Assembly (NCBI GenBank): GCA_014843695.1
Contig: CM026404.1
Coordinates: forward strand, 89,236,682-89,300,681
Source: Archivesica marissinica
Lineage: Eukaryota; Mollusca; Bivalvia; Venerida; Vesicomyidae
Length of the DNA: 64,000 nucleotides
Direction of reading: 5' to 3'
Numbering within the stretch: position 1 is the stretch's first letter; each line of letters starts with the position of its first letter. Position numbers and translations under genes: made by a program. The notes under the pieces are model-generated. The model saw only the letters and a program-made list of their open reading frames with translations, did no database searches and had not been told where the DNA came from. This document shows, in pieces, positions 31,787 through 41,530 of this stretch.

Positions 31787-31963
31787 ACGATTATTTATCG
31801 CCGCTACCGGTTGTACATATGAGCGACGCCTCCTGAAGAGATTAGTCATTTTAGATGTTGGAGGACATTACAAGGATACAGACAGAGACCCATTCCAGAG
31901 TTTACTCGGGTTCTTTTACGCCAGCTGTGTACAGCACCGACATGAGACCTCGGTTTAACGTTG
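31787..31963 (-). mobile_element. SINE-C, head missing
   Basis: Minus-strand body CCGAGGTCTCATGTCGGTGC, GAGTAAACTCTGGAATGGG and tail GTAGCGGCGATAAATAATCG. No tRNA-like head. Confidence 0.8.
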
Positions 31964-32396
31964 CTCCCGAAATATATGAGTCGTCGAGTGTGACTGCGAT
32001 TGATCTTTCATGAATTTCAGTTAGTGTTAGAGTAGCCTCAACTGTACTATTTCTAGGCCATGGTGGCGTAAGTTCGAGATCAAATTTGGACTGTGGATAT
32101 GACTTTGTAAGTACCGAATTGGCGCTAATGTGCTGCACGCTCGGCTACTATCGACTGCAACTGATCTTTAGGAATGTCTTTATCCAAGTGTTGCAGTAGG
32201 TATATTTTGCTATTGTTAAGCCATAGGGGCGCAAGTTTGAAATCTGGCTTACCTATGCATGCATACTTAATTTGGTATCATCAAAGCAAGCACTATATTA
32301 TTCGATATATATACACTCATCAAAACTATATATATATAGTATATAAAACTGTATTAACATCATCAAACGAGTTCGTTAAATAATGTGAGATGATGC
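31964..32396. other. No recognisable feature
   Basis: AT-rich; contains short TATATA runs at 32,325-32,345. Confidence 0.5.
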
Positions 32397-32906
32397 TTAA
32401 AGCGACACTACATCGGTGAAAACGCAAATGTCTGAAGAATGTAATTTCCTATTATATGGTATAATTGTTTTCCAAATATTTGCCTCAAAAACTGAGTATT
32501 TCAACATGATATCTCACATGTGTGCCTATGCATATTTATTTGTAGACTAATCTTAATTAAATTATCTCTAAATGAAAGTATGATAGTATCGCTTGTTTAG
32601 TATTGACTTCAAAGACAACAAACGTCAGGAGCCTGGATGACCGCTATATAAAATCCTATTTTAATTAAATTATCTCTAATCGAAAGTATTGCGTGTTTAG
32701 TATTGACTTCAATGACAACACACGTAAAGAGCGTGGGTGACCGTTATATGCAATCCTATTTTCACGGATGAAAGTTTGTATACCACAAAAATACTGTTTA
32801 TTGATTCATTTTAGTGTTCAATGTATTCAGAAGAATGTGTCGTATCATTGTATTCATACGTGAAAAATGCATTTTATTAGCTTTTTGCGATGTAATGTCG
32901 CTTTAA
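32397..32906. mobile_element. TTAA-ended element, 510 bp
   Basis: Inverted termini TTAAAGCGACACTACATCG and CGATGTAATGTCGCTTTAA (one mismatch in 19). Internally, about 109 bp is tandemly duplicated (32,553 and 32,662, each starting TTAATTAAATTATCTCTAA). No transposase frame. Same family as 26,957-27,740. Confidence 0.75.
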
Positions 32907-32928
32907 GGGATAGTAGCAATTACAACTG

Positions 32929-32954
32929 TATATATATATATATATATATATATA
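32929..32954. repeat. TA microsatellite
   Basis: Thirteen TA units next to the TTAA-ended element. Confidence 0.9.
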
Positions 32955-33089
32955 TTGCTGTGGTAAACGTGGGTAGTAGAATGGTATCAGGTGTTGAATG
33001 TCTTAGGGGGGTGCTTCTGTCTCACACAAACAAAATATACCTAAGTGTACATCAGTGTGCACTTGTATCAATTAAAGTAAGTTCACTAT

Positions 33090-33735
33090 TTGATAATAAT
33101 AATAATAATAAAGACTTTATTTTACGAGAAGAACTAATTTAACAAAAGTTAATCTACGATGAGGCCATCAACATATATATACAAATCAAATGCAATCAAA
33201 AGATAGGACTATAAGTGAAAACTGCACATTGGAATTATATAGTAATGTTAAAGCTGAAAAGTAGTGAAACTGTATATAATATGTTATGGAATATGATGAT
33301 ATATGGAATTGTCTAGTAGAGTAAAAGGGGGAATGAGACAATTAATGACAATACATATATATAGCAATGTGCAGATATGACTTATAGGGGTATCTTGAAA
33401 ATAAGTATGAAATCAGCTTAAAGACAGCCATTCACAGAATCTAGTAAATATAGCAATGGTAATGCACACATGTGCTAAAGACTGTATACAATAGCATCTG
33501 AAGTAATAATAGTAGAACTATGTGATTAGTTTGAATTGTTATTGTTCCACCTTAAGTAGAGAATTTTGAACTGTTGAATAGTTGGAGCATTTTGAACTGA
33601 GTGAGGCAATGCATTCCAAATAGATGATCCTGAAAATGCAAATGTATTTAAGCTGGTGTACCACGTAAGTAAGTGTACCATTTGATAAAGTGTACCATTT
33701 AGGCAAGTGTACCATTTGAGCAAGTGAACAATTTA
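33090..33735 (-). pseudogene. LINE 3' end: ORF2 C-terminus and 3' UTR
   Basis: Minus strand 33,530-33,650 encodes FAFSGSSIWNALPHSVQNAP and FKILYLRW, the C-terminal motif of Jockey/CR1-like ORF2. A 3' UTR of about 400 bp follows and ends AAAGTCTTTATTATTATT. The UTR matches 48,891-49,170. Upstream coding sequence is replaced by a short 17-bp array at 33,661. Confidence 0.8.
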
Positions 33736-33750
33736 AGTAAGTGTATTTGA
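33661..33750. repeat. 17-bp mini-array
   Basis: About five units of AAGTGTACCATTTGAGC variants, directly before the LINE C-terminal motif on the minus strand. Confidence 0.8.
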
Positions 33751-33820
33751 ATGTATTTATGTAGGTTTCCAAAATGCATACAAATATAGCTAAAGGCTAT
33801 AGAATTGACATTAAGAATAT

Positions 33821-35055
33821 GCAGGATAAATTGACATGCACACCGCTGATCGATTGACTGGTTGCAGGATGAATTGACATGCAAGTCCACTGATCGATTG
33901 ACTGGTTGCAGGATGAATTGACATGCAAGCCGCTGATCGATTGACTGGTTGCAGGATAAATTGACATGCACACCGCTGATCGATTGACTGGTTGCAGGAT
34001 GAATTGACATGCAAGTCCACTGATCGATTGACTGGTTGCAGGATGAATTGACATGCAAGCCGCTGATCGATTGACTGGTTGCAGGATAAATTGACATGCA
34101 CACCGCTGATCGATTGACTGGTTGCAGGATGAATTGACATGCAAGTCCACTGATCGATTGACTGGTTGCAGGATGAATTGACATGCAAGCCGCTGATCGA
34201 TTGACTGGTTGCAGGATAAATTGACATGCACACCGCTGATCGATTGACTGGTTGCAGGATGAATTGACATGCAAGTCCACTGATCGATTGACTGGTTGCA
34301 GGATGAATTGACATGCAAGCCGCTGATCGATTGACTGGTTGCAGGATAAATTGACATGCAAGCCGCTGATAGATGGACTGGTTGCAGGATGAATTGACAT
34401 GCAAGCCCGCTGATAGTTTGACTGGTTGCAGGATGAATTGACGTGCAAGCCCGCTGATAAATTGACTGGTTGCAGGATGAATTGACATGCAAGCCCGCTG
34501 ATAGTTTGACTGGTTGCAGGATGAATTGACGTGCAAGTCCACTGATCGATTGGCTGGTTGCAGGATGAATTGACATGCAAGCCCGCTGATCGATTGACTG
34601 GTTGCAGGATGAATTGACGTGCAAGTCCACTGATCGAGTGACTGGTTGCAGGATGAATTGACGCGCAAGTCCACTGATCGAGTGACTGGTTGTAGGATGA
34701 ATTGACGTGCAAGTCCACTGATCGAGTGACTGGTTGCAGGATGAATTGACGTGCAAGTCCACTGATAGATTGACTGGTTGCAGGATGAATTGACGTGCAA
34801 GTCCACTGATCGAGTGACTGGTTGCAGGATGAATTGACGTGCAAGTCCACTGATCGAGTGACTGGTTGTAGGATGAATTGACGTGCAAGTCCACTGATCG
34901 AGTGACTGGTTGCAGGATGAATTGACATGCAAGTCCACTGATAGTTTGACTGGTTGCGGGATGAATTGACATGCAAGCCCGCTGATAGTTTGACTGGTTT
35001 AAGGATGAATTGACATGCAAGCCCGCTGATAGATTGACTGGTTGCAGAATTAATT
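33821..35055. repeat. 43/44-bp satellite with 130-bp higher-order unit
   Basis: Monomers read TTGACTGGTTGCAGGATGAA, TTGACATGCAAGTCCACTGA, TCGA. From 33,821 to 34,340 three monomer types (CACACCGCTG, CAAGTCCACTG, CAAGCCGCTG) repeat as an exact 130-bp block four times (marker GCAGGATAAA at 33,821, 33,951, 34,081, 34,211, 34,341). To the right the monomers are diverged and disordered. Three minus-strand frames of 375-472 residues are artefacts. Confidence 0.93.
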
Positions 35056-35537
35056 GACATTTTCCTAGGGTGTATAAAACTACATCATTATAACTAGCTA
35101 TGGCCGCCGGTTCCGCGTAAGGCAGTTCCTCGTCGGGAACATAATTGGTGACGAAAATGTGAATGTTTTGTTGCAATATAAAAGTGACCACCGTCATGTA
35201 AGGAGACAGAGGCAAGGCTATTGATGATCTAACGAGACATCATGTACAGTGCAGGCTGGACATATCTAGAATGTGCATAGATGCCAATATTGTTAAGTCA
35301 GTAAAACTATATATAGGTCGGCAACAGTACTACCACAGGAATAGAAGGGGCATACACGTACATATCAATGCACACTTTGAATATATTCTGGATAGTTATG
35401 GAATGTATGAATATTGTATTGTGGAATAAAACCATATTTAAACACAACGTGGCGTACTGACTGCTTATTGAGACTGTCACTATGGCGATTTCACGAGCAC
35501 CCGGTGTCACGTGCTATGTGACTAATTAACATTTAAT
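35056..35537. other. No recognisable feature
   Basis: Spacer with no identified element. Confidence 0.5.
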
Positions 35538-35770
35538 GGAAGTCGTGATAGCGCAGTAATAGCGCGTTCGCTTCAGGTGCGAAAGGCTCTGGGTTCGAGC
35601 CCCGTTGGAGCCGTTACGAGTGTGCCCTTAGGCAGGGCATTTAAATTTCACATTGCCTCTTCTCTCTCCCTCGTGGCGATGGATTCCATCAGTAATGATG
35701 TCTCGAGAGTGATTAATATAACTTATAAGAACTTGTTTCACAATCGAGTCGAAATAAATTTGTATAAACA
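35538..35770 (+). mobile_element. SINE-A, full length
   Basis: Head GATAGCGCAGTAATAGCGCG (A box slightly altered), B box GGGTTCGAGCCCCG, complete body and tail GAGTGATTAATATAACTTA with TTGTATAAA. No clear target duplication. Confidence 0.88.
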
Positions 35771-35775
35771 TTGTA

Positions 35776-36683
35776 ACGGCTGGTATTATATCCCAAACCA
35801 ATCGTATTAATAATTGCATGTCCGTTCAGAATATCCAACGTCAATTGGACAACCGTATAGTACATGCATACATATCCTTCGGGGCTTTATTCCGCATGTC
35901 GTTATTGGACATCGTTTACACTCCAATAAAAACAACAAAAAATGAATTCAATCCGATGGCAATCTAAATAATGTTACCTCTATGATATTGCTTTGATATT
36001 TATCATAGCAAACGATGTGTAAGCAGGGCACGATAATCGAAGTTTCCCACCATGTACCATAAAGTACTAAATCACGCACCGAATTAAAAATATTTGTTCA
36101 CACGAAATAATTCAGTGTCACAATTCCCGCATCATTAGAGTCTGGACAGGTGAGCTATTCGCCGGGTTCACCCTTGAGCTAATGAAAATATTGGCACTGT
36201 GAAATATTAGCCACAAATTACTGAAAGAAACGAATGCGCTTTATTGAATTGAAAATAATTTGACTTATCAGGTGTACAAATAACCGTGTCTAATTATTTC
36301 AAATGATATAGTAATGGATATATATTTCTCATGAAGTGAATTACTAACGACTGTTTTTGGTGACAAATGTTTCCATATGTATGCCCGTAACGCTCGTTAC
36401 CTTTTCAAAACTAAATTGTGTGTTGGTTTCGAGTCTGTATTCCGCTCGTCACGCGACTATTTTAGGTGACATTCTACGTTGTCTGCAGGACTTAAATGAG
36501 CAAATCGAGTCATTAAATAAATAATTTGTATGACATATTTGCAAACAGTCATAGAAAATTAAACAAAACATAATTTAATAACAATTAGCATTTTAATGGT
36601 ATATTAAGCGAACACGTACACTGAATCATGTAAAATAGGATTGTTGGTATTTCGATATCAGCATTTAGTAGTTCAGCATGTCA
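35776..36683. other. No recognisable feature
   Basis: AT-rich, about 900 bp, with no open frame or element signature that I can support. Confidence 0.5.
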
Positions 36684-36694
36684 CTTCTCTATTG

Positions 36695-36982
36695 ACAGAC
36701 GGATTTGTAGTACAGTGGTAACACGCTGGACTAGTAATCCAGGGATGGCAGGTTCGATCCCCCGTCTGACCCTAATAAAATTAACAGTCTTTCAGATGGG
36801 ACGTTAAACCGAGGTCTCGTGTCGGTGCTTTACACCGTGCACGTAAAAGAACCAGAGGAGACTCTGGAATGGGTCTCTCTCTGTATCATTGCACTATCCT
36901 CCAAATATCAAAAATGACTAATCTCTTCACGAGGCGTCGCTCATATGGGCAACCGGTAGCGACGATAAATAAACGTAAAACG
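36695..36982 (+). mobile_element. SINE-C, full length
   Basis: CAGACGG/CCGTCTG bracket, head TGTAGTACAGTGGTAACACG, B box GCAGGTTCGATCCC, full body and tail. Flanks CTTCTCTATTG (36,684-36,694) and CTTCTCAATTG (36,983-36,993) form a target duplication with one change. Confidence 0.93.
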
Positions 36983-37099
36983 CTTCTCAATTGGTTGTTT
37001 ATTAGCGTGCAATTGACACGTATCTGCGCATGGATGTATTGCTAATTGTGTGTATTATCCTGAACTGTAATATCATAGTTTAGTCCATACACTTGTTTT

Positions 37100-37312
37100 A
37101 GCTCACTTCTCAATAATGCAACCCGGGTTCGATCCTCGGCCCTGGATATATCATATGATGGTCGCCAGATCGGACAGGTGGGTTTTCTCTGGGTACTCCG
37201 GATTCCTCCCACACGAATGACCACATTAACGCTTTCATCCCCGCCAAGGAGAGAGATTAATATAAGTTGTTAAAACTTACTTCGCAATCATTGTAAATTA
37301 TATAAAGTTTAT
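37100..37312 (+). mobile_element. SINE-B, 5' truncated
   Basis: Starts in the head (CTCAATAATGCAACCCGGG, B box intact) with body GGGTTTTCTCTGGGTACTCC and tail ATTAATATAAGTTGTTAAAA. Confidence 0.8.
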
Positions 37313-37319
37313 GCTTTAA

Positions 37320-37412
37320 TTGTTTTAGCTCTATTGCGAAACAAGTTCTTACATGATAAGCCTAACTACACGCTATACCTCATTCCTGGTGGAGAGTGAA
37401 GGCAATGACAAT
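37320..37412 (-). mobile_element. SINE-A tail fragment, degraded
   Basis: TTTTAGCTCTATTGCGAAAC, then ACCTCATTCCTGGTGGA and GAAGGCAATG on plus, which is the complement of SINE-A tail and body. Confidence 0.6.
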
Positions 37413-37710
37413 AACACGCCTAGCAATAGTTCTGTTCTCGGTAACTCTGTAAATGAACCTTCTACACAATGCCCATGTTTTAGAATTACCTTAGTAGGTC
37501 ATACTACCTTCATTTGTTGAACACTACACTCCATTGGTATTTCATATCAGTCAGCTACCTAAACGTGGATGTGACAGTGCCCCTGCTGTAACAAATATAT
37601 TCAACACCAGTCGTCAGTCATGGTATCGAAGAATCAATACCCACGACGGTTTGAACACGCAAAAGTTGTCCCAGTACCTAACATGGTTCAAAAGAAAATA
37701 AATCGAACTG

Positions 37711-38412
37711 CAGTCAAACTTGCTGACCACTTGCATTAAGAGACCACTTGTATTAAGTGACCACTTGTATTAATAGACCACTTCTATTAAGTGACCACTT
37801 GCATTAAGAGACCACTTGTATTAATAGACCACTTATATTAAGTGACCACTTGTATTAAGAGACCACTTGTATTAAGTGACCACTTATATTAAGTGACCAC
37901 TTGTATTAATAGACCACTTCTATTAAGTGACCACTTGCATTAAGAGACCACTTGTATTAATAGACCACTTGTATTAAGTGACCACTTGTATTAAGAGACC
38001 ACTTGTATTAAGAGACCACTTGTATTAAGTGACCACTTGTATTAAGAGACCACTTGTATTAAGTGACCACTTGTATTAAGAGACCACTTGTATTAAGATA
38101 CCACTTGTATTGTATTAAGCGACCACTTGTATTAAGTGACCACTTGTATTAAGAGACCACTTGCATTAAGAGACCACTTGTATTAAGAGAACACTTGTAT
38201 TAAGAGACCATTTATATGAGACCACTTGTATTAAGAGAACACTTGTATTAAGAGACCACTTCTATTATTAAGAGACCACTTGTATTAAGAGGTCACTTTT
38301 TTAGCTTCCATTTGTGTTGTTAAGGAACGAATGAGCTTGTATTAGGATACAAGTCCTGCCTAGAGACCGGATTTAGCCCTTCCATTTTGTGGTCTCTTAA
38401 TACAAGTTTGAC
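37711..38412. mobile_element. CAGTCAAAC-ended element with a 17-bp array
   Basis: Left end CAGTCAAACTTGCTGACCAC and right end complementary (CTTAATACAAGTTTGACTA). Nearly everything between is 17-bp units of GACCACTTGTATTAAGA, about 33 copies, in a non-perfect run, followed by about 110 bp of unique 3' sequence. It lies in LINE copy 2 at a position that is uninterrupted in copy 1 (about 4,642). Confidence 0.85.
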
Positions 38413-38614
38413 TATATACCCCGATATCAATTCGTCCTGTTAATTATATCCCTTATTTTATAACGACATATTAGCATACATCTAAAGCAGTATACAAACC
38501 AAACATAGCCTATTTATTTACGTGAGTCTGCCATTAGGTCAAATTAGTCATGTCAGCCGGATATCGCTAACATTATTGATGGCTGGATTACTGCCTTTGA
38601 CAACAATGTAATCC

Positions 38615-38684
38615 TACATGTATGTTCTTATTGTGATCATTATACTATGTATATTCATTTAAATAAAATATTATTTAAACTAAC
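38615..38684 (+). mobile_element. Retroelement tail, about 70 bp, in LINE copy 2
   Basis: CCTACATGTATGTTCTTATT, TGATCATTATACTATG and AAATAAAATATTATTTAAAC match the tail at 20,889-20,999. ACAATGTAAT occurs on both sides as target duplication. Confidence 0.8.
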
Positions 38685-39605
38685 AATGTAATAGCATGAA
38701 CACTTTCCCATGACTTATCAAAAGCATTTGATTTGGTAAATCATAACATCCTACTTGACAACATGGAAGTTTACAAACTAGACAGTTCTACTATTTCTTG
38801 GTTTGCATCTTATCTGAATAACAGGGCTCAGCTAGCACACATTGCTGGTATAAATTCAAAGCCTAGTACAGTAGTTTCGGTGTTCCACAAGGATCTGTAT
38901 TAGGTCCATTGTTGTTTTTACTCTTTATAAATGACATTTGACATAATAAAATTCTCTCGTAAATGACATTCAAAGTGTTGATAATTGGTGTGATTTGAAT
39001 CGCATGTCAATCATTGCAACTAAAACTAAAATCATATTCAACACACAACTCAGTGGCAAATATATTTGCAGATGACACGACTCTTTCAACTACTAGTCAA
39101 TCCATACCAGTACAGTGAAATATAGTCATATTTATACTGATGCTCGTAATATTCAATATAAAATGACATAATATCAGTAACTCTGAAGATAAACTTCGAG
39201 GCACAACAATAGACTGTCCTGGAATTCTCAAACTGAAGTTGTCAAAACATGAAATTCGTTGTTATACTTATTGTCACGTATCAAACAATTAGATATGTAT
39301 ATCGCAACGTGCATCTTATTTCCTATATTTTACCCCAAGAAGACTACTGTATTGTCACCTGGTGGAACTGTAAGTACATTTAGAAGATACAATTGTTAGA
39401 TTCCAAAAAACGACTAATTCGTCAAAGCTTTCCAGATGTTGTCTTAATGTTTATTACACTCAATAGCCTAGCGCCTATCTATCTCCAAGAGTCATTCAGA
39501 TTTACTTCCAATGTTCGAACCCACAATTTGCGAACATTTATTTATAATTTACACATTTTCTGCGAGTTAAGCATAACTATTATATATACAATAGAACAGC
39601 ACGTC

Positions 39606-39846
39606 ACAGATACATGTATAACATAGCTGGAACCCAGTCGGTGCATTTAGTGTAAACATAGCCACGTGGCAGAACTGTATCACCAAACACACAACTCATA
39701 CACAGGTGATTATGTTCATGTTGGCATCAGCAACGTAATGCAGAATGATTTATAATATAAACCTGTACAATTCACGGCCCATTGATAGAATTGTATATGC
39801 TCAATACAACTTTACGTCAAAGTCCATATGGTTCTTGCACAGCATA
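39606..39846. other. No recognisable feature
   Basis: AT-rich spacer. Confidence 0.5.
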
Positions 39847-39928
39847 CACAGGCGCTTGTTTCAGTCAATAAACAAATTCAAGGTAGAGGAGTATTTTATT
39901 CTTTTATTGACCGAAACAAGCGCCTGTG
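39847..39928. repeat. 82-bp near-perfect hairpin
   Basis: Arms 39,847-39,872 and 39,903-39,928 are complementary at 25 of 26 positions (CACAGGCGCTTGTTTC against GAAACAAGCGCCTGTG), with a 30-base loop. The single difference is A versus G. It could be a miRNA-like precursor or a very small foldback element. Confidence 0.85.
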
Positions 39929-40182
39929 ACCACCTCGCCAACACTAATAAATCTCAAAACAGAAAACTCGTGAAAACTCGCGCTATACGAGACTAACGCT
40001 CAGACGTTTATGCTGCAGATGTTTGCAGGGTACGTTTTGCAAATATTCGCACACACCTGTCAATTTGATTCCTTTTGTTAAAGTAAATTATAAAGTTTTA
40101 AACACAGATGTTAGTGGATGATATTTTCTCTAAGTACATTATTCCGTCACACAGTTTGGATAGAGCGAAACAACTTTTCACT
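39929..40182. other. No recognisable feature
   Basis: AT-rich spacer. Confidence 0.5.
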
Positions 40183-40276
40183 ACTTATACAAATTAATTT
40201 TAGCTCGATTGCGAAACAACTTATAACTTATATTAATCACTCTCGTTACCTCATTCCTGGTGGAACCCATCGCACG
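40183..40276 (-). mobile_element. SINE-A tail fragment
   Basis: Plus strand ACTTATACAAATTAATTTTA, GCTCGATTGCGAAACAAC, CCTCATTCCTGGTGGAA is the complement of SINE-A 3' sequence; the GAGAG body run has expanded into a microsatellite. Confidence 0.8.
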
Positions 40277-40289
40277 AGAGAGAGAGAGC

Positions 40290-40324
<35 letters not shown>

Positions 40325-40350
40325 CGAACGAGCGAGACAGAGCGAGAGCG
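40270..40350. repeat. GA microsatellite grown from SINE-A body
   Basis: (GA)n with GAGC interruptions sits exactly where intact SINE-A copies have GAGGGAGAGAAGAGG, so the SINE probably seeded it. Confidence 0.88.
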
Positions 40351-41043
40351 ATACTCATTGTCCGTGCCGCGACATACTTACTCACCAAACTGGAATCATT
40401 CTTTAACAAATTTCCAGCGATAGAGAACAAGGTGAGCATGCTCTGGAATAATGGATCCAGTCGCGGTCCAATGTTGGGCGGCACATGTTACAGGGTTACA
40501 GGGCGAAAACTCTACCAAATGAGCTTGCCGGACCACTTACTCATAATCACATACAAGTTTACTCTCATCGACATATCTAAACGATTCGATAGATGCTAGC
40601 AGTTTCCAAGTTGAAACAGAGACAGTGCTGTATTTTTCTATTACCTCCCTTGGCATATAAAGTCGGATTTACCCCGAAATGTATATTCGTCCATTTAATA
40701 GGTAACATTTTACTGTTGTTCCATAACCAGATGTTGCGGTATGATTAATGTGAATTTCTCAAAATCGTGTTAATGAATTTATTACAAAATTGAACGGTAA
40801 AGTATATATATTGTATATAATGTAACATATCTGTCGAGATTCATACGGATTAAAATTGATAGTATGTGATGCAAAGGAAACAACGATAAAAACAGAGGAA
40901 AACCAATTCGGAGGACTATTCTACGTTTAGGAGTATCCAGGGGAGGTAACTGACTAATGTCTCTCATTGAATCCATAACCGCTACTCCAACCATTCCATG
41001 CTCCTTCCGTTTCATCTGACCACATTCAAGAATAATCCCTGGT
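40351..41043. other. No recognisable feature
   Basis: A 77-residue minus-strand frame at 40,782-41,015 lacks recognisable motifs. Confidence 0.5.
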
Positions 41044-41048
41044 TGTAC

Positions 41049-41530
41049 CCAATGCTAGCCTGGGAACAGGCGTTGGTATATATTGTAGCCTGGGAACATG
41101 CGTTGATATATATTGTAGCCTGGGAACAGGCGTTGGTATATATTGTAGCCTGGGAACATGCGTTGATATATATTGTAGCCTGAGAACAGGCGTTGGTATA
41201 TATTGTAGCCTGGGAACATGCGTTGATATATATTGTAGCCTGGGAACATGCGTTGATATATAGTGTAGCCTGGGAACAGGCGTTGATATATAGTGTAGCC
41301 TGGAAACAGGCGTTGATATATATTGTAGCCTGGGAACAGGCGTTGATATATATTGTAGCATGGGAACAGGCGTTGATATATATTGTAGCCTGGAAACAGG
41401 CGTTGATATCTTTTGTAGCATGGGAACAGGCGTTGATATATATTGTAGCCTGGAAACAGGCGTTGATATCTTTTGTAGCATGAAACAGGCGTTGATATCT
41501 TTTGTAGCATGAAACAGGCGTTGATATCTT
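41049..41530. repeat. 30-bp minisatellite derived from CCTGGG element end
   Basis: About 16 units of TAGCCTGGGAACAGGCGTTG then ATATATATTG; variants have ATGCG, CATGGG and ATCTTTTG. The unit equals, in length and start point, the terminal 30 bp of the element at 4,685-4,757. It runs directly into the 18-bp array. Confidence 0.92.

Larger units (their letters stand above)
37590..39605 (+). pseudogene. Degenerate LINE ORF2, copy 2 (sister of 4.3 kb)
   Basis: Colinear with copy 1: ACCCACGACGG and CAAAAGTTGTCC near 37,650, ATATCCCTTATTTTA near 38,448, RT palm region near 38,715 (KAFDLVNHN), VYKLDSSTISWF, a frameshifted GVPQGSV-type motif, RLIRQSFPDV and LAPIYLQESFRFTSNVRTHN. A FADDTTLSTTSQS segment lies near 39,065, after the NRMSI motif, so the catalytic block is displaced. 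Insertions unique to this copy are at 37,711-38,412 and 38,615-38,684. Confidence 0.82.
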
